This document shows positions 11,504 to 22,971 of a stretch of DNA of 64,000 nucleotides, piece by piece. The first letter of the stretch is position 1, and each line of letters opens with the position of its first letter. The stretch is from NCBI GenBank assembly GCA_024752435.1, contig CP103032.1:1488001-1552000 (forward strand), in the 5' to 3' direction. The stretch comes from Allantophomopsis cytisporea (lineage: Eukaryota > Ascomycota > Leotiomycetes > Phacidiales > Phacidiaceae). A program made the position numbers and the translations under genes. The notes under the pieces were generated by a model. That model searched no databases, had not been told where the DNA came from, and saw nothing but the letters and a program-made list of their open reading frames with translations.

Positions 11504-13019
11504 GTTGACAGTAAAGAATGTGCTTTCTATGAATACGAAAAGAATGTAGTGATTGGTAGCTGAGAATAAAGAGTCAAGAGAAAGATAGAATGAGAGCAGA
11601 CAAAAGGACGTTTATATACATAGTTTAAGGGTGGAACATTGGTCCTCCACAATAATATATTTGATTGAAGCTTCATCAAATAAATCAAGGCTCGCAATGA
11701 AGGTAAGATTCAGACTTCGACCCCGAAGACAAACGTCTGTTCCTTTTGTGGGGTTACTCGCATCATGTAGATCTCGCGTTTCAAACAAATCGTATTGTAG
11801 ACCACGGGGACGAGAATAGGAGCACGGCAATCAAGAAAAGCTAGAAATTCAATCAAGAACCTAAAGCAAACGAAGGCGAAGTAGTCATTGGCCGGATTGA
11901 GGAATAAGAGGAGAATAAAGAACAGCTGTACCATCCTACTCACAAAAAAGCAGGGCAATGAAGTCCAGCAAAAATATCGTAACTCAGCACTTAAACAAAG
12001 TTGAAGGTCGGGTATCCACCACAACGGAATCCCAGTCGTCCCGATGCGCCTCCAACCAAACCGTTCTATGCAAAACGCACTCCACAATAGAGTAGCTACC
12101 GGTGCCACGCCTCTCTCATAGAATTCGACTCGCAACCCGGCCACCCCGTATTCTAAATGGATTCAAGGAGGAAGCCCCTACAGCCGAGGCACCTAGAGGC
12201 CAAGCTTGGTCCTCTATTTGCATGGTGTGAATAGAGTAAGGAAACTAATCCTCCGATTCTGATTCCAGAAGCAATCTGCTTGAGACGCCTCAATATCGGC
12301 AGCTGATGCACGTCACATTGTGCCCGCTGTGCATATCAAGGAAGATTGCCCCAGACCCAGTCCATGCCTGGTACACATGCAGGTACGTACGCCGAATCCT
12401 TTGGTGGATCATCACGTGTTGCCAGCGACAACGTGAGCATCGGGGCATAGAGATATTATTAGTGAGTGAAATTGAGGGGGCGTGAATCATCGACGCTTGC
12501 ATCAATAGGTTCTTGATGAGAATTGCACACTCTATCGCGCACGATCCTTCCGAGAAACGAATGATGCTCTGCATGAATGAGACGAGAGGTTTACCTCACA
12601 AGAAGTGAGATGCAGACTGAATCGGAAACTCATGGAACCTACCTTCATTCAGTTGACTCAGGAGCACTTAACAGCATGGCAGCGGGAGGATTCAAGGAGT
12701 AGACAATTTGAAGGCAAAGAGTCTTTTGCGTAAGCTAGGACTCGAGCTTGTCAGTGACCCGGTCTGAACAAATCCGAGTCAATCGTGCTTCCACTTTGAT
12801 CGTTTCACTGATACTGTTCTGATATAGAGGAATGATTTTTCTTGCTATGCTGAAGTATGATGCATATCATACAAGAAAAGGAATCGCTATGCATCAAAAG
12901 ACGCTGTGATATCCTCACGACAACATATATCTCCAATCAGCTAAGACCAAGTCCACGCATCCAGACACAGAAAAAACAATGAACTTCCAATGCTGCCGTC
13001 CTCAATGTAACGTGACAAG
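11504..13019. other. Intergenic region between the cysteine-rich secreted protein and the orphan repeat protein
   Basis: It contains the promoter of the minus-strand secreted-protein gene and the 3' flank of the minus-strand gene starting at 14375. A 144-codon minus-strand frame at 11710-12144 is hydrophobic in part but shows no signal peptide, domain or supporting splice context, and I did not accept it as a gene. Confidence 0.5.
11611..11618 (-). promoter_or_regulatory. TATA-like box of the cysteine-rich secreted protein gene
   Basis: On the minus strand the sequence reads TATATAAA, about 108 bp upstream of the start codon at 11503. The consensus match and position are consistent with a TATA-type core promoter, common on strongly regulated genes. 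No transcript data are available, so this is a sequence-only call. Confidence 0.4.
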
Positions 13020-14375
13020 TCACTTGCTGGGAGGCTGATCCTTGTTCTCCTTTCGGTTCTTTGGCAAGATCTTCTTCCACTGCTTCTTGCAGCGCTTCCA
13101 CATGCGACCCAACCACGTACCCCGCTCTTGTCTTCTGTTGGCTTCCATGCGCTCACGTAGCAAGACAATGTTGACAGAGGACGTATCGCTCTGGAAGAGC
13201 TTGTCTTCGATTAGAACTGGTTCCAATCGGCCATCCTTCAGTACGCCTCTTCCCGGACCCTCATACTGGTGGGCAAGGTACTTAGTTGCTTCTTCTGGTG
13301 ATAACCAATCCCTAACTTTTTGAGTGGAAGACTTTGGTGGGAACCATTTGCCTCCAGCGCCTCCAGTTGAAGCCATATTGACTTGGAGCTGTTGAGATTC
13401 ATTGATCAAGCGCGGCGGCGTATAGACACGGTTCATGAAGCCTTGATGAGTATCATCCTTCGATTCTGGGGTAGCCGAAAGCTCATCACTGCGTGGGTTG
13501 GAAACTCGGAGTCTAAGGGGCAAACCACCATGGTCGAACGAGCTGTTATCAATACCGCGGAAGGAAGGTTCAAAATATGGCGGCGTGGCCATGAGATTGC
13601 CAGGAAGCTTAGTGCGATCGAGATGAGCGGACTGCTCCGTGCCTATGATTGGGTTGGAAGTCTCAGCGTCAGTGAGAGTGTTGGAAAGCTCCATGCTAGT
13701 GATTAGGTTGAAAAACTCAATATTGGCAGGAGAGTTGGAAAGCTCAGTGTCGATGACAGGGTTAGAAGACTCCATGTCACCAAGAGGGCTGGGTACTTCG
13801 GTGTCAGTGGCAACGATTGTATCGTCGTCCATCTTCACTCTGATAGCCGGCAACGATGACTGACCAGATGCGATATTTGGAGTTGGCAGATAGCTGGAAG
13901 ATGGAATTTGCGAATTGGTGTTGTGGGAAACGTTTGGAAAATATCTGCTTACACGTCGAGTGAAGGACAGTGTAGCACCAGATGAACTCGTTGGAGGAAG
14001 CTTCGGGCGAATGAACTTTGAGGGGACTGTGGACCTTTGCTCGAGACACGTTTTGCTCTGAGCGAACAAAGTGCTCTGCTTGGTCTCCCGTGTCTCCTGA
14101 TCTGATCCTCTTGATAGCTTGGGCAAATTGTTCGAGGGTGGGAGTGAGACTCTACAGCGGAAGAACGTGTATGGTGCTGAGCTTTCCGTGTCAAAACATG
14201 GCACGCTCTGAGTAAAGAGGGGCCTAGCTTCGTTGATGTTCGAAGCGCCTTGGATCCTAGAATCTGACGTGACGGAGCTTGGCGCTGTATGGGAACTATC
14301 AGAACACTTCGAGTCCTCGTACACACTCTCTTGGTAAGAAGAGGCCACTGAGTCTGTGTCGGACATGATGGACAA
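13020..14375 (-). CDS. Low-complexity orphan protein with 9-residue tandem repeats and a conserved-looking C-terminus
   Basis: A single intronless frame of 451 aa. The N-terminal two thirds are Ser/Thr/Asn-rich and probably disordered. Residues 192-264 are eight tandem 9-residue units such as MESSNPVID, TELSNSPAN and MELSNTLTD. The C-terminal third (about 335-451) looks more ordered: a WFPPKSSTQKVRDWLSPEEA segment, an acidic/hydrophobic stretch, and a strongly basic tail with WKRCKKQWKKILPKNRK, which could be a nuclear localisation or nucleic-acid-binding segment. There is no signal peptide or membrane helix. I do not recognise the family. The length of the frame and the codon-periodic repeat argue that it is translated. 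The start was chosen as the first ATG; Met4 is an alternative. Confidence 0.7.
   Translation of the reverse strand: MSIMSDTDSVASSYQESVYEDSKCSDSSHTAPSSVTSDSRIQGASNINEARPLFTQSVPCFDTESSAPYTFFRCRVSLPPSNNLPKLSRGSDQETRETKQSTLFAQSKTCLEQRSTVPSKFIRPKLPPTSSSGATLSFTRRVSRYFPNVSHNTNSQIPSSSYLPTPNIASGQSSLPAIRVKMDDDTIVATDTEVPSPLGDMESSNPVIDTELSNSPANIEFFNLITSMELSNTLTDAETSNPIIGTEQSAHLDRTKLPGNLMATPPYFEPSFRGIDNSSFDHGGLPLRLRVSNPRSDELSATPESKDDTHQGFMNRVYTPPRLINESQQLQVNMASTGGAGGKWFPPKSSTQKVRDWLSPEEATKYLAHQYEGPGRGVLKDGRLEPVLIEDKLFQSDTSSVNIVLLRERMEANRRQERGTWLGRMWKRCKKQWKKILPKNRKENKDQPPSK
13584..13802 (-). repeat. 27-bp coding tandem repeat (8 degenerate units)
   Basis: Eight consecutive 27-bp units encode nonapeptides following roughly x-E-x-S-N-P-x-x-D. 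The period is an exact multiple of three and no unit breaks the frame, so expansion has been compatible with translation. Confidence 0.85.
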
Positions 14376-16008
14376 ATGTCAAGGTAAGTTTTATTGATAA
14401 GCAAATTCTAGGGAAGGCCAAACGAGTGTTATGCAATTGGCGAACGATTATTGGATAGAGATCTTGTTAGAATATATCATTAGTTTTCACAGATCAATAC
14501 GAAGATAGAGATATAGATGTGGTCTTCACAAGTATAGAAGGCAGGTTCGAATCATGCTCTTGCTCTTTTTTTAGGGTTTGCCGTTGACCTCATCCTATGC
14601 CTTCCCTGCCATATGGACTTTGAGATATTTGACAAGCAGATCAAGTCACACAGCACCAGAAGTTATTGAAATCTGTTAGCCTTGGTACGTCGTTGTCTGC
14701 TTTATTATAGAACAGGATGCATCTGAAGAACTAAGCATACTGTAATCATTGATTGACCTTTGGTACTCCAGAAACATCTTATACTAGAGAAAATAAACCA
14801 GTCTGACTCGAAACCCTCGGTGTTACTCAACGGTAGGATTTGTTGTAGAGATCGATTGTTCTTGAATAGCTGAAGCTATCGAAACACTCAATCGTTTCTC
14901 AGCAACTAAGCGTCTGTGAATTACAAGGCTCTTTGCAAAAGTCAAGTGTTCTTAAAAATTCAGGCGATCCTAAATAGATATGTATGTCACAACAACAACA
15001 ACCAAGGGTTTCTGAATACCTGAGCGGTCATAAGTAACTGGGCACTTGGTAGCAGTCAAGCGTTTTATGAGTAAGTAGCCATGTTCTCATAATCAAGTAT
15101 TTCTCAAGAATGGAGTCTTTCTTGAATAATAAGTACATTGTGATATTCAAGTGTTCCCAAAGTAATTAGACTACTCTTTCAACAATTCGTGCCTCCTGAC
15201 TCCGAATCCCTTAAGTACCTCCCACGATCTTGTGCCTGTGCTCATAGACTTTCCCGCCCCGTTCCACTCACTCCGGGTAACATTCTACTTACTTCCCATA
15301 ACCTTTCATGAGCTTTCAAAGACCGTCCAATCACTTCCGTAAGTACCTACCCACCTTCCCGGTGCTTTCCGCAGCCTTCCAGAGACGTCCCACTCACATC
15401 AGACAGTCCTTTTATTTACTTTCCCGGTGCTTTCCGCGGACCATTGAGGACCTCCACTCACATCTCACCTTCCACTCAACTCCCGGTTGCTTTCCGCGGC
15501 CTTTGAACATCTTCCCACGACCTCCCACTCGACTCCCGACTATTTCCCGCAGCCTTTCAAAGTCTTACTACTTCTAGCAATCTTTTACTTCCCCGGCTGC
15601 TTTCCGCGTCCTTTCAGCATCTTTCCACTCACATCCGGTGAGCTTCTACTACTTTCCGCGTCCTCCGAACATCTCCCTTCTCACATCCAGTGAGCTTCCG
15701 CTCAATTCCCGACTACCTTCCGCGTCGTCTCAACATCTTTCCACCAACTCCCGGTAAATTTCCCTCTCAACTCCCGACTGCTTTCTGCAACCCTTCAAAC
15801 TTCTTACTCTCTCCCGGTGACGTTTCAGGCACTATTGAAAGCCTTTCTTTTCCCCTCCGGTGACCTTCCGCAGGATTCCGAAGGACATATCCCATGCTTA
15901 AGACTTCCCGAAGCTCATACAACTATCCGCCCAGGTAAAATCATTGCCGGTCCGTCGACACCTCCGCTCCGAATCCGCTCCCTTCAATCATTGTCTCCGC
16001 TCCTCAAT
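14376..16008. other. Intergenic region and repetitive leader upstream of the DUF3716-type gene
   Basis: About 14376-14800 is the upstream region of the minus-strand orphan gene. About 14800-15180 is AT-rich with loosely recurring TCAAGTGTT-like words. From about 15240 the plus strand becomes a C/T-rich degenerate tandem repeat (separate entry) reaching almost to the start codon at 16009. The frame containing that ATG is open upstream to 15817, but the residues there are repeat-derived. Confidence 0.6.
15240..15900 (+). repeat. Degenerate C/T-rich minisatellite, 52-65-bp period
   Basis: The core CTTTCCGCG (with variants) recurs at 15365, 15430, 15490, 15543, 15600, 15652, 15716 and 15781. Each is followed by a CCTTT..ACATCTTCC-like and a CACTCACATCC(C)GGTGAGCTT-like segment. 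Spacing is 52-65 bp. Units are heavily diverged, so the array is old or fast-mutating. It lies directly upstream of the DUF3716-type gene and may be part of its transcribed leader. Confidence 0.8.
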
Positions 16009-16909
16009 ATGTTCGAAGACAATCCATTCAACATGGCAGCCAATGAGATCGCTCGTGTCGGTATAGATGGAACTCATATGATCCTCAATCCTTCAGCAAT
16101 CCGTCAAGCCTTGAATCCAAGACACCACGCGGAAATCGATAGGTTTATAACCTTCGATTACTATATCACTCTTCACCCCAACTCACGCCTCACACCTGGC
16201 CGTGTATATTACACTAATATGCACAACTCGTCAATACTTGCTCTGGCTATCGTGGCAACAGGGCAGCCAGAGAAGGAGGATTGCTCTCGCTGCGCCAATC
16301 CGAGAACAAATGGCCCATTCGCTCACTGCTACATGCAAAGTAACTTGATCAAGGTCTGCGCTAATTGCTTGTGGAGACACGATCACCTCGCCTGCAGCCA
16401 CAGTACGTAAGAAACCCTTGTATATCAGATCATATACTGACGTTCTCGAAGACCCTGCCAATGCTCCAGCTGCCGCCCAAGCAACTACAGGAGAACCAAG
16501 TGCCACTGCTCCAGATGCCGCCCAAGTAGCTGCAGGAGAAGAGCCAGATGCCACCGATCCAACTGCCGCCCAAGCTACGCAGGGAGAAGAGCAAGGTCCA
16601 ACAGCTCCAACTGCCGCAGAAGCTACACAAGGAGAAGAGCCACGTCCGACCACTATTCAACAAGCTGCACCAGCAGCAGAGCCTCGCTCCCGTTCTCGTG
16701 CCGGCAGACAAGTCATTCAAGCTGCAGAGCCCCGTTCCCGTACTCGTTCCCGTGCTCCTGCTCATCGCCGCTTCCGCGCTCGCCGCAGCACTCGTGCTCG
16801 TCCACGTGCTCGCCCACAGCCTGTCTCACGCCGTGTTCGACAGTTCCAGCGTATGCTGGCAGCTAGAGCTAGACGTGGCAATGGCCGCAGCCGCCGAGCC
16901 TCAGTTTAA
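16009..16909 (+). CDS. DUF3716-type cysteine-cluster protein with Ala/Glu/Pro repeats and Arg-rich tail
   Basis: There are two exons, 16009-16402 and 16452-16909, with a 49-nt intron (donor GTACGT, branch TACTGAC, acceptor CGAAG); the protein is 283 aa. Residues 92-129 hold six cysteines in a CX2C-X11-C-X9-C-X2C-X8-C array with GPFAHC and CANC signatures. This matches the fungal DUF3716 domain, presumed to bind zinc, of unknown function. After the intron come Ala/Glu/Pro/Thr-rich 16-residue tandem units (ending GEEPD, GEEQG, GEEPR), then an Arg/Ser-rich, strongly basic C-terminus of about 90 residues suited to nucleic-acid or chromatin binding. The start at 16009 was chosen because upstream in-frame codons are repeat-derived; an ATG at 15817 is the alternative. 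A nuclear role is inference. The gene converges on the chromodomain gene, 265 bp away. Confidence 0.78.
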
Positions 16910-17174
16910 GACTCTTTAATTGGGTGATATGTCCGTGGTAGCTCTCTGTGAGCAAAGGCAGTACTATAATTGGTTTTTGTTGAAGGATTGCTAGTTCTGA
17001 GGTTAAGTTGTGCGGTGACATTCTTTGCGAGAGTACGTTTAGGCATACCTGCATCAGAGAGATTGAATGAAATAAATTTTCACTTTCGCTTTGAAATCCC
17101 AAACTGTGTGACGAATTTAGCTAAACGCTTTTCTATGAAGGGAAATACTATAGGTTTTAAAACAACGCCTGTCG

Positions 17175-20100
17175 CTACTTGAGTCTGATCTTAAGCACGT
17201 TTATAGCAGTCTCCCACGTCATGACATCTAGATGCTCCCAGCGCTTGCCCTCGTCCTTCCTAGCTGCGTACCAAGCCATCGTAGACTTATACCGAATTTC
17301 CATCTTGACTTTATTCTTCACTGTCTCCTTTGGACTGGCAATTGACGAAGTAGTTGCCCTGCTATTTACCTTGTACCGTTCTATATCCTCCTCAGGAACG
17401 AACCCAGGCCTGATCGCAATCTCTTCCCTCGGAGTACCGTTGCTTCTCAAAGAACGTGGCACCATTCTCAAGCCTCCAGGACCCGCTACAATATCTGCGT
17501 TGCTGGGTGTCTTGTCAGAGTCACCTGTTTGCGTAAGTGCCCCCTCCACGTGCTCGACACTGTTGAGCATGGAGGGACCTCTTATCTGGGATCTTGTAGT
17601 ATCGAGTTTAGGTGAGTCAGTGGGCACAGGAGTTTTACTAGCTGTTCTTCGTAGACGCTGATATTCCTCATACAGCTTGGTTGCATCATCCGGATCTCCA
17701 TATGTCTGTGCAAGAAACGTTTTTGCTACCTCGTGGTTAGAGCTAGTGCGGCCTCTGAAGCTCTCAATTTTCTGACAATGTTCCTGATACAATCTGATGG
17801 CACTCTCCAGGTCTCCGTCTGTCTCTACGAGATATTTTGAAGCTTCGCTATCATCGGAGCTTGTGCGTTCCATAAATTCTTCGATCTTTTGACGCAGATA
17901 GAATGTTTCCGGTGAGAGAGCACGTCCTCGTGGACTATCTCCAGAGCTTTCTGCTGGTGTGCGTGGTATATTAAGCTTGTCCTCCTGGCCTAGCTCAGGT
18001 TCGGTGGTCGAATATTCTGCAATCAGATCATCGAGAGACATCTTCCGCTGATGACTCCGATTGGAAGGCTTATCGTCTTGATGTCCATCAAGCGAGAGAG
18101 CTGACGGTAATGCAGTCGAATCGCTGTTCTCTGAATGCATGTATCCCCGTGGCTCTGCATGTGAAGCAGCAGAAGCGACAACAGCCTCTTGCTCAATATG
18201 AGCACCAACATCTAGACTTGAAGGACTATACGAAGGACTTCTCGGACCATCAACCTGTGGAAGCATTCTGGGAGACGAGTTAGAGCTATGATTCCATATA
18301 CTGATAGCTGTCTCTAAACTTCCATGATCCCTATCCAAATATCTCTGTGCCGCATGTGAAGTGGCACCAGTTTTGGTGACGAATTGAGCCACAATATCTG
18401 TTTGGGGTTGCTCGATTGCTGACTCCGTGGGAGTAGCTGGCTTAGAATTGACCGTCGTGAAGGTAGACTTGAATCGGGCCTTTGAGGCTGAAAGTATTGG
18501 CTTCGACGGAATATTAAAAGACAGTGGCGAATGAGTTCCATTCTTAGCAGTATCATGAGTGATATCAGATGCTTTGCTTGGGGATCTAGTAGAGCTATGC
18601 TGCAAAGGACTTGCTACCTCAGGAGTCCCAGAACTAACAGCAGTACCGACTTCCTTGGTCACTACTTCTTTATGTCGTAGAGCGGCCAAAGCAGTCTTGC
18701 CAGTACCCAGAATAATGAATTTTCTATGGCGTTCAATATTGCACATGGCCCAGCCGGCAAACCACTTTATCAAAGGCTCCTCCGAATCTTGATTTATTCC
18801 ATCCCAGGCATACACAACAGGGCTCAAATTCTCGTCAAGGTACGCAATATTTGAGGCATAAGGATAGCCAAGCATATTCTCGTGCTTGATCATCTCATCC
18901 ACGAGCATATAGCATGCAGTACGAGCCTCGCACTCTCGATAGCTCAGTCCCTTTTCAGTGGCAATGCCTTCGACGTCAATTGCAACATCGCGGTTTTTAG
19001 CAAGCAGCTCCTTACGCTCAGCGGCTTTCTCTAGGGCCAGATCAAGTAGGTATTCACGTAATCTGTGACATCCAACAATTTTGTAAGTTCCAGGTGTCGC
19101 TTGACGTTGTTTTCCTGAGAACCAGATAAGCAAGTCTTTTAGATGACATGGTTCTGCAACGATAAAGCTTGGCGTGAGAAAAATCGCGGCACCTTGTGGA
19201 AACAGGCGTGTAGCAGTATATGGTGCAACAACGTTTTGGGCTCCAAGAATGGATGAATCACATCCAATTGACCAGAATGAAGAACCTTGAGCAAGTGTTC
19301 CGAGTACACCATTTAGTCGGGGAATTATTGGCACAAGAGAATGATGAAATATGATCGCATGTACCGGAGGTTTCTTTTGACCTGTATATGACAACCATGC
19401 TGTGGGAGATGCTTGACAATCAATAATCTCGCAATGAGGATCGCAAGCTTGCAACCAAGCAACTATGAACTGTTGTGAGGGAAGACTGTGTTGTGGAAAG
19501 AAAACGTAGAATTTGCGCTGAGTATCTGCTATTCGAGGATGCATGTTGCTAAATTCCAGGTTATGCATGGATTCCATAAGAGCAATCCTGTGGCCTTTAG
19601 CTACGTTAATCGCTTTGCTAGGAACTGAAGATGGTAGTCGTAAGAAGGAGGTGAGGTTTGTATGCATCTTAAATAAGACATATCCAAGGTCCGTAGAATC
19701 GATCTGAAAAGAATGGCCGTATATTCTTTTCCAATCCCACTCGTTGCAATCCACAGGGTAGATTAAGATGACGAAACCGGAATACTGGTATGCCAATCCC
19801 GCCAATCTCTGTGACAAGAATGTCCTAACAGACTCCAATGTGGTCGAACTTCCCTTATCGGCAATCACTGACCCGTTGCATATGATCTGAGAGCTGAATG
19901 TCCAAAACTGCTCGAGAGCATTCGACGCAAGACACATGTGATCGAAAATAACTGTTCCTGCGCTAGAGAGCTCCTTGACCCAAGGATCTGAAGAAGAGGG
20001 ATCTAGGTTCTTGAAAGCAATAGTGAGTGGCTTGGATTTTATTCCAAATCTGATCTCCTTTACCATGGAGTCGTTTCCAAACCGAATGTTCTTATGCTTG

Positions 20101-21719
20101 ATGGCATAATCCTGAAAGCTAACAGTCTTTTTCGGGGCTGGTTTAGGAGGTTCTACCACTTTTTCGGACGATTCAGCTTCTGATTGAGGCTTCCTCTTAA
20201 ATTTGTCTGAAACTTGAGTTAAGTCTTCCACATCAGGGGGAACGATATCCTCATCCTCATCCATAACTTCTGGCTCATCGAATAATGTGTCATCTGGCTC
20301 ATCCAATATTGTAGCTAGCCCATTGCTATCTACTTCATCTGCCCAACGAGTGCGAGGTTTCGACTTCACAGAGGTATCCGACGAATCTGTAGATTGACGG
20401 GTAGGAACACTGGGTGCAGTCGACAAAGATCCACGTTTCTTGGGTCCATATCCTGTTGCAGGGTTGATGAGTCCTCCGAGTACAGATGGATCTGGTGCTC
20501 GATCTGCAAGCGCCCTACCATGCAACTCAAGTCTTCTGAGGTCAGAGATCTTCCTAGCAAGCACAGGCTTGTCGTCTTTAGAGGGCCCCATGTCTGCCTT
20601 CTTGGATCTCTTGTTAGCTGACTTAAGTTGGAATACGTTCTCTGGGCCGCTTTGGAGACCCATGAGACCTCCACGATTTACACCGCGAATAGCTGCACCT
20701 CGGCCTCTGGTACTGGAGGCGTCTTGGTAAACCGAGTGGTTATTTGAGGAACTTGTAGGTTTCGCAGTTCCTTGATAGCCGGTTGTGGTATTCGAAGACT
20801 TATTGGCCGAAGCTCTCTTAGGAAGTGAGTGGAAATCTCGAAAGGTATTCTGACACTACTTAGTACCTTAGAATTGTGGTGAGGGAATCTCCTAAGAACT
20901 TACTTCACTTTCTTCACTTTCATCATCGCTAGATAGACGTGGTCTTTTACGTTTCTGTCTTGCTGATACTTCAGAAGCAGGATTTCGTCCTGATGATCTT
21001 GTTTGTTTCCCTCTATAATCCACAGGCAACGAGTCATCACTGCTAGCAGTCCCTTCTCCGTTAGAACCGGATTCGGCTCTATCCTTTTGGCTTCGTCGTT
21101 TCTTCGGATTTGTCCTCAATATATCTCCAGGCTTGTTCCTTGAACTTGTCTCAGATCTCCTTGGCTCCGGCATATGCGGAACATCTTCGATTGTGTCTGG
21201 GATCTCCTCGGCTTCTACACTAGAATCACTGCTATGAACGCTCTCTTCTGATGAGCCATCTTCACCTTCGTCACCACTGGTCAAAGGTGATTCAGGACCA
21301 ATAGGTTGTCCACGCTTCTTTCGCTTTTCTCGACGACGTCGATGTCGGTTCTTAGTTTCCTTCCGCAGTCTTCTCCTGCGTGCTTCCAGTTCCGCAATGT
21401 CAAATGGTTGCTCGAGGCCCCGGTCTATCCTCATTTTTGTCTCTTGCCATTCATGAATAACGTCATCTGGAAGATTCTCCATGTTCTCCCATGTGGATCT
21501 CTCAGGCGGGTAATTCTCCCACTCAACACAGAGGTGCGTTTCTCCATTGAGAACGGCCTCGCCTAGTATCTTCTTAATGGGGAACTCGGCATCAGGATCT
21601 GGCGTTGGGGACTTGGGTGTTGATGCTGTAGTTATGCTGTCTTCATCCGAGTCATACGCAGGCATCTTGTTCGGCATCCTGCTGTCAGCAGAAGCTATTG
21701 CTACTGTTCTTTCAGTCAT
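17175..21719 (-). CDS. Large chromodomain protein with UBA-like repeats (heterochromatin factor, Chp1/CDP-type)
   Basis: There are two exons, 21719-20904 and 20849-17175, with a 54-nt intron (GTAAGT...TGTCAG; a TAG acceptor 6 nt earlier is also in frame). The protein is 1,496 aa. Residues 44-95 are a chromodomain (cage-type aromatics Phe46, Trp67, Tyr70/Trp77; STWENMENLP motif), which in this family reads methylated histone tails. A basic Arg/Lys stretch (about 105-140) and an acidic Ser-rich region follow. About 500-1000 is a large folded-looking region I cannot name. Three UBA-like helical repeats lie near 1090-1125, 1263-1296 and 1309-1336, each with a GDLESAIRLY-type end. The C-terminus (WYAARKDEGKRWEHLDVMTW) looks conserved. 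Fission-yeast Chp1 and Neurospora CDP-2 are chromodomain subunits of silencing complexes. Orthology to either is not established. Confidence 0.85.
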
Positions 21720-22971
21720 GATGTTATATGCACTGCCTATTTGCAGAGACTTTCACAATGAGATGAAGTTGTTGTTCTCGGAAACCTGCATAGTGTAGGG
21801 ATGATTGGTCCTGAATAGGAAATAATCTTCTAGAATGTATTGCTCGCAATCTAGAATGACTGAACATGAATAGGAATTACGTGGTGTCTCTAGTGATGGT
21901 TTCGTCGCACGTACACCACACCGCTTCACCACAATCACGATGTGAAATCTTCCACTTAGAAACTAGAAACGGGAGTCAACAGAGGATAAGGAAGTATCCA
22001 GACAAAAAACGGAGACAAACGAAGCTGACAGCCGATGACAAACCGAACATAAAACAACAAGCAAACGGACAAACACGAAGTGATATTATGAGTAGACACT
22101 AACTTCAGAGGGCCTACATATAGGGATGAGATGCAGATGATTCGATGTGGAATGAAGAAGATAGAAATTTTCAAACGCACATTTTGTGAAATGACTGAGT
22201 GATAAAGAGCAAACAACGCGGTCGGTCGATTGCTCTGCGGAGAGGAATCGATATGAGATTATCATGTGACTAACCTCTTAATGGGTGCACACGGACCTCT
22301 TAGGAGTTTGAGTACCTTGCTCTGTAGGTAGAGGAGGAGTCTACTAGGAGTTTAGGAGTCTAGGAGTATGAATTCTGGGGCATGTACGACGTAGTCGAGT
22401 CGTCGAGTCGGGTCGGAGGGAGGGGGTCGGGGAATTTGGGGGGAGAAACGCGCAATGAAGGAGAGAATGCGCCAGCGAGGTTATCGTGATTATGAGAACG
22501 ATAGAGGTGCTGGCCTTCCCCCCAAGATTGTTGTCAATGAGAGAGAGTCAATGCCATCGATATGCACGAATGTCAAAGAGGATGAGATTGTTGTTTTGTG
22601 TTTGCAGATCCTCTCTTCTTCCTCTCCCTCTCCCTCGTCCGCTTCCTCTCTTCCTACCAGGTATAGTTACTCGCTCACTTTATTTATTTGTGTTGTGCGT
22701 ACCACACTGCGCTGCACTCTGCACTGTGCTTGCTATGTAAGTAAGTACGTCGCATGAACTCTCCCCTCGCCAACTCATGCTTGCTCTGCGTAACGAGTAA
22801 CAAAAGCGTGATCCATCCTGGTCGAGTGTCTTAATCAGTGTAAGGTGTACTGTCTGACTGCGGCTAGGCTAAGCGCATACACCACCACACTTCAATCATC
22901 AACTGTTACTCCAACCAAAACCCCCACATTACCTTACAGAATAACTTCATAACGACCAAAATACCGCCAAA
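21720..22971. other. Divergent promoter region between the chromodomain gene and rab11
   Basis: A 1.25-kb region between two outward-facing start codons. It carries no credible frame; a C/T-rich stretch near 22610-22670 and CT/CA-rich sequence up to 22971 look like the rab11 5' leader. Frames at 22455-22757 are short and unsupported. Confidence 0.55.

Noticed and set aside
11710..12144. 144-codon minus-strand frame with hydrophobic segments
   Set aside because: No signal peptide, no recognisable domain, poor start context; chance open frame in AT-rich DNA is more likely.
14530..14580. tRNA-like word GGTTCGAATC
   Set aside because: The T-arm-like word has no matching acceptor stem, D-arm or anticodon stem on either strand.
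16869..17102. Minus-strand frame whose start (MGFQSESENLF) resembles the MGLQSGPENVF segment of the chromodomain protein
   Set aside because: The likeness covers about 11 residues only and the flanking sequence does not align, so I take it as chance rather than a duplicated exon.
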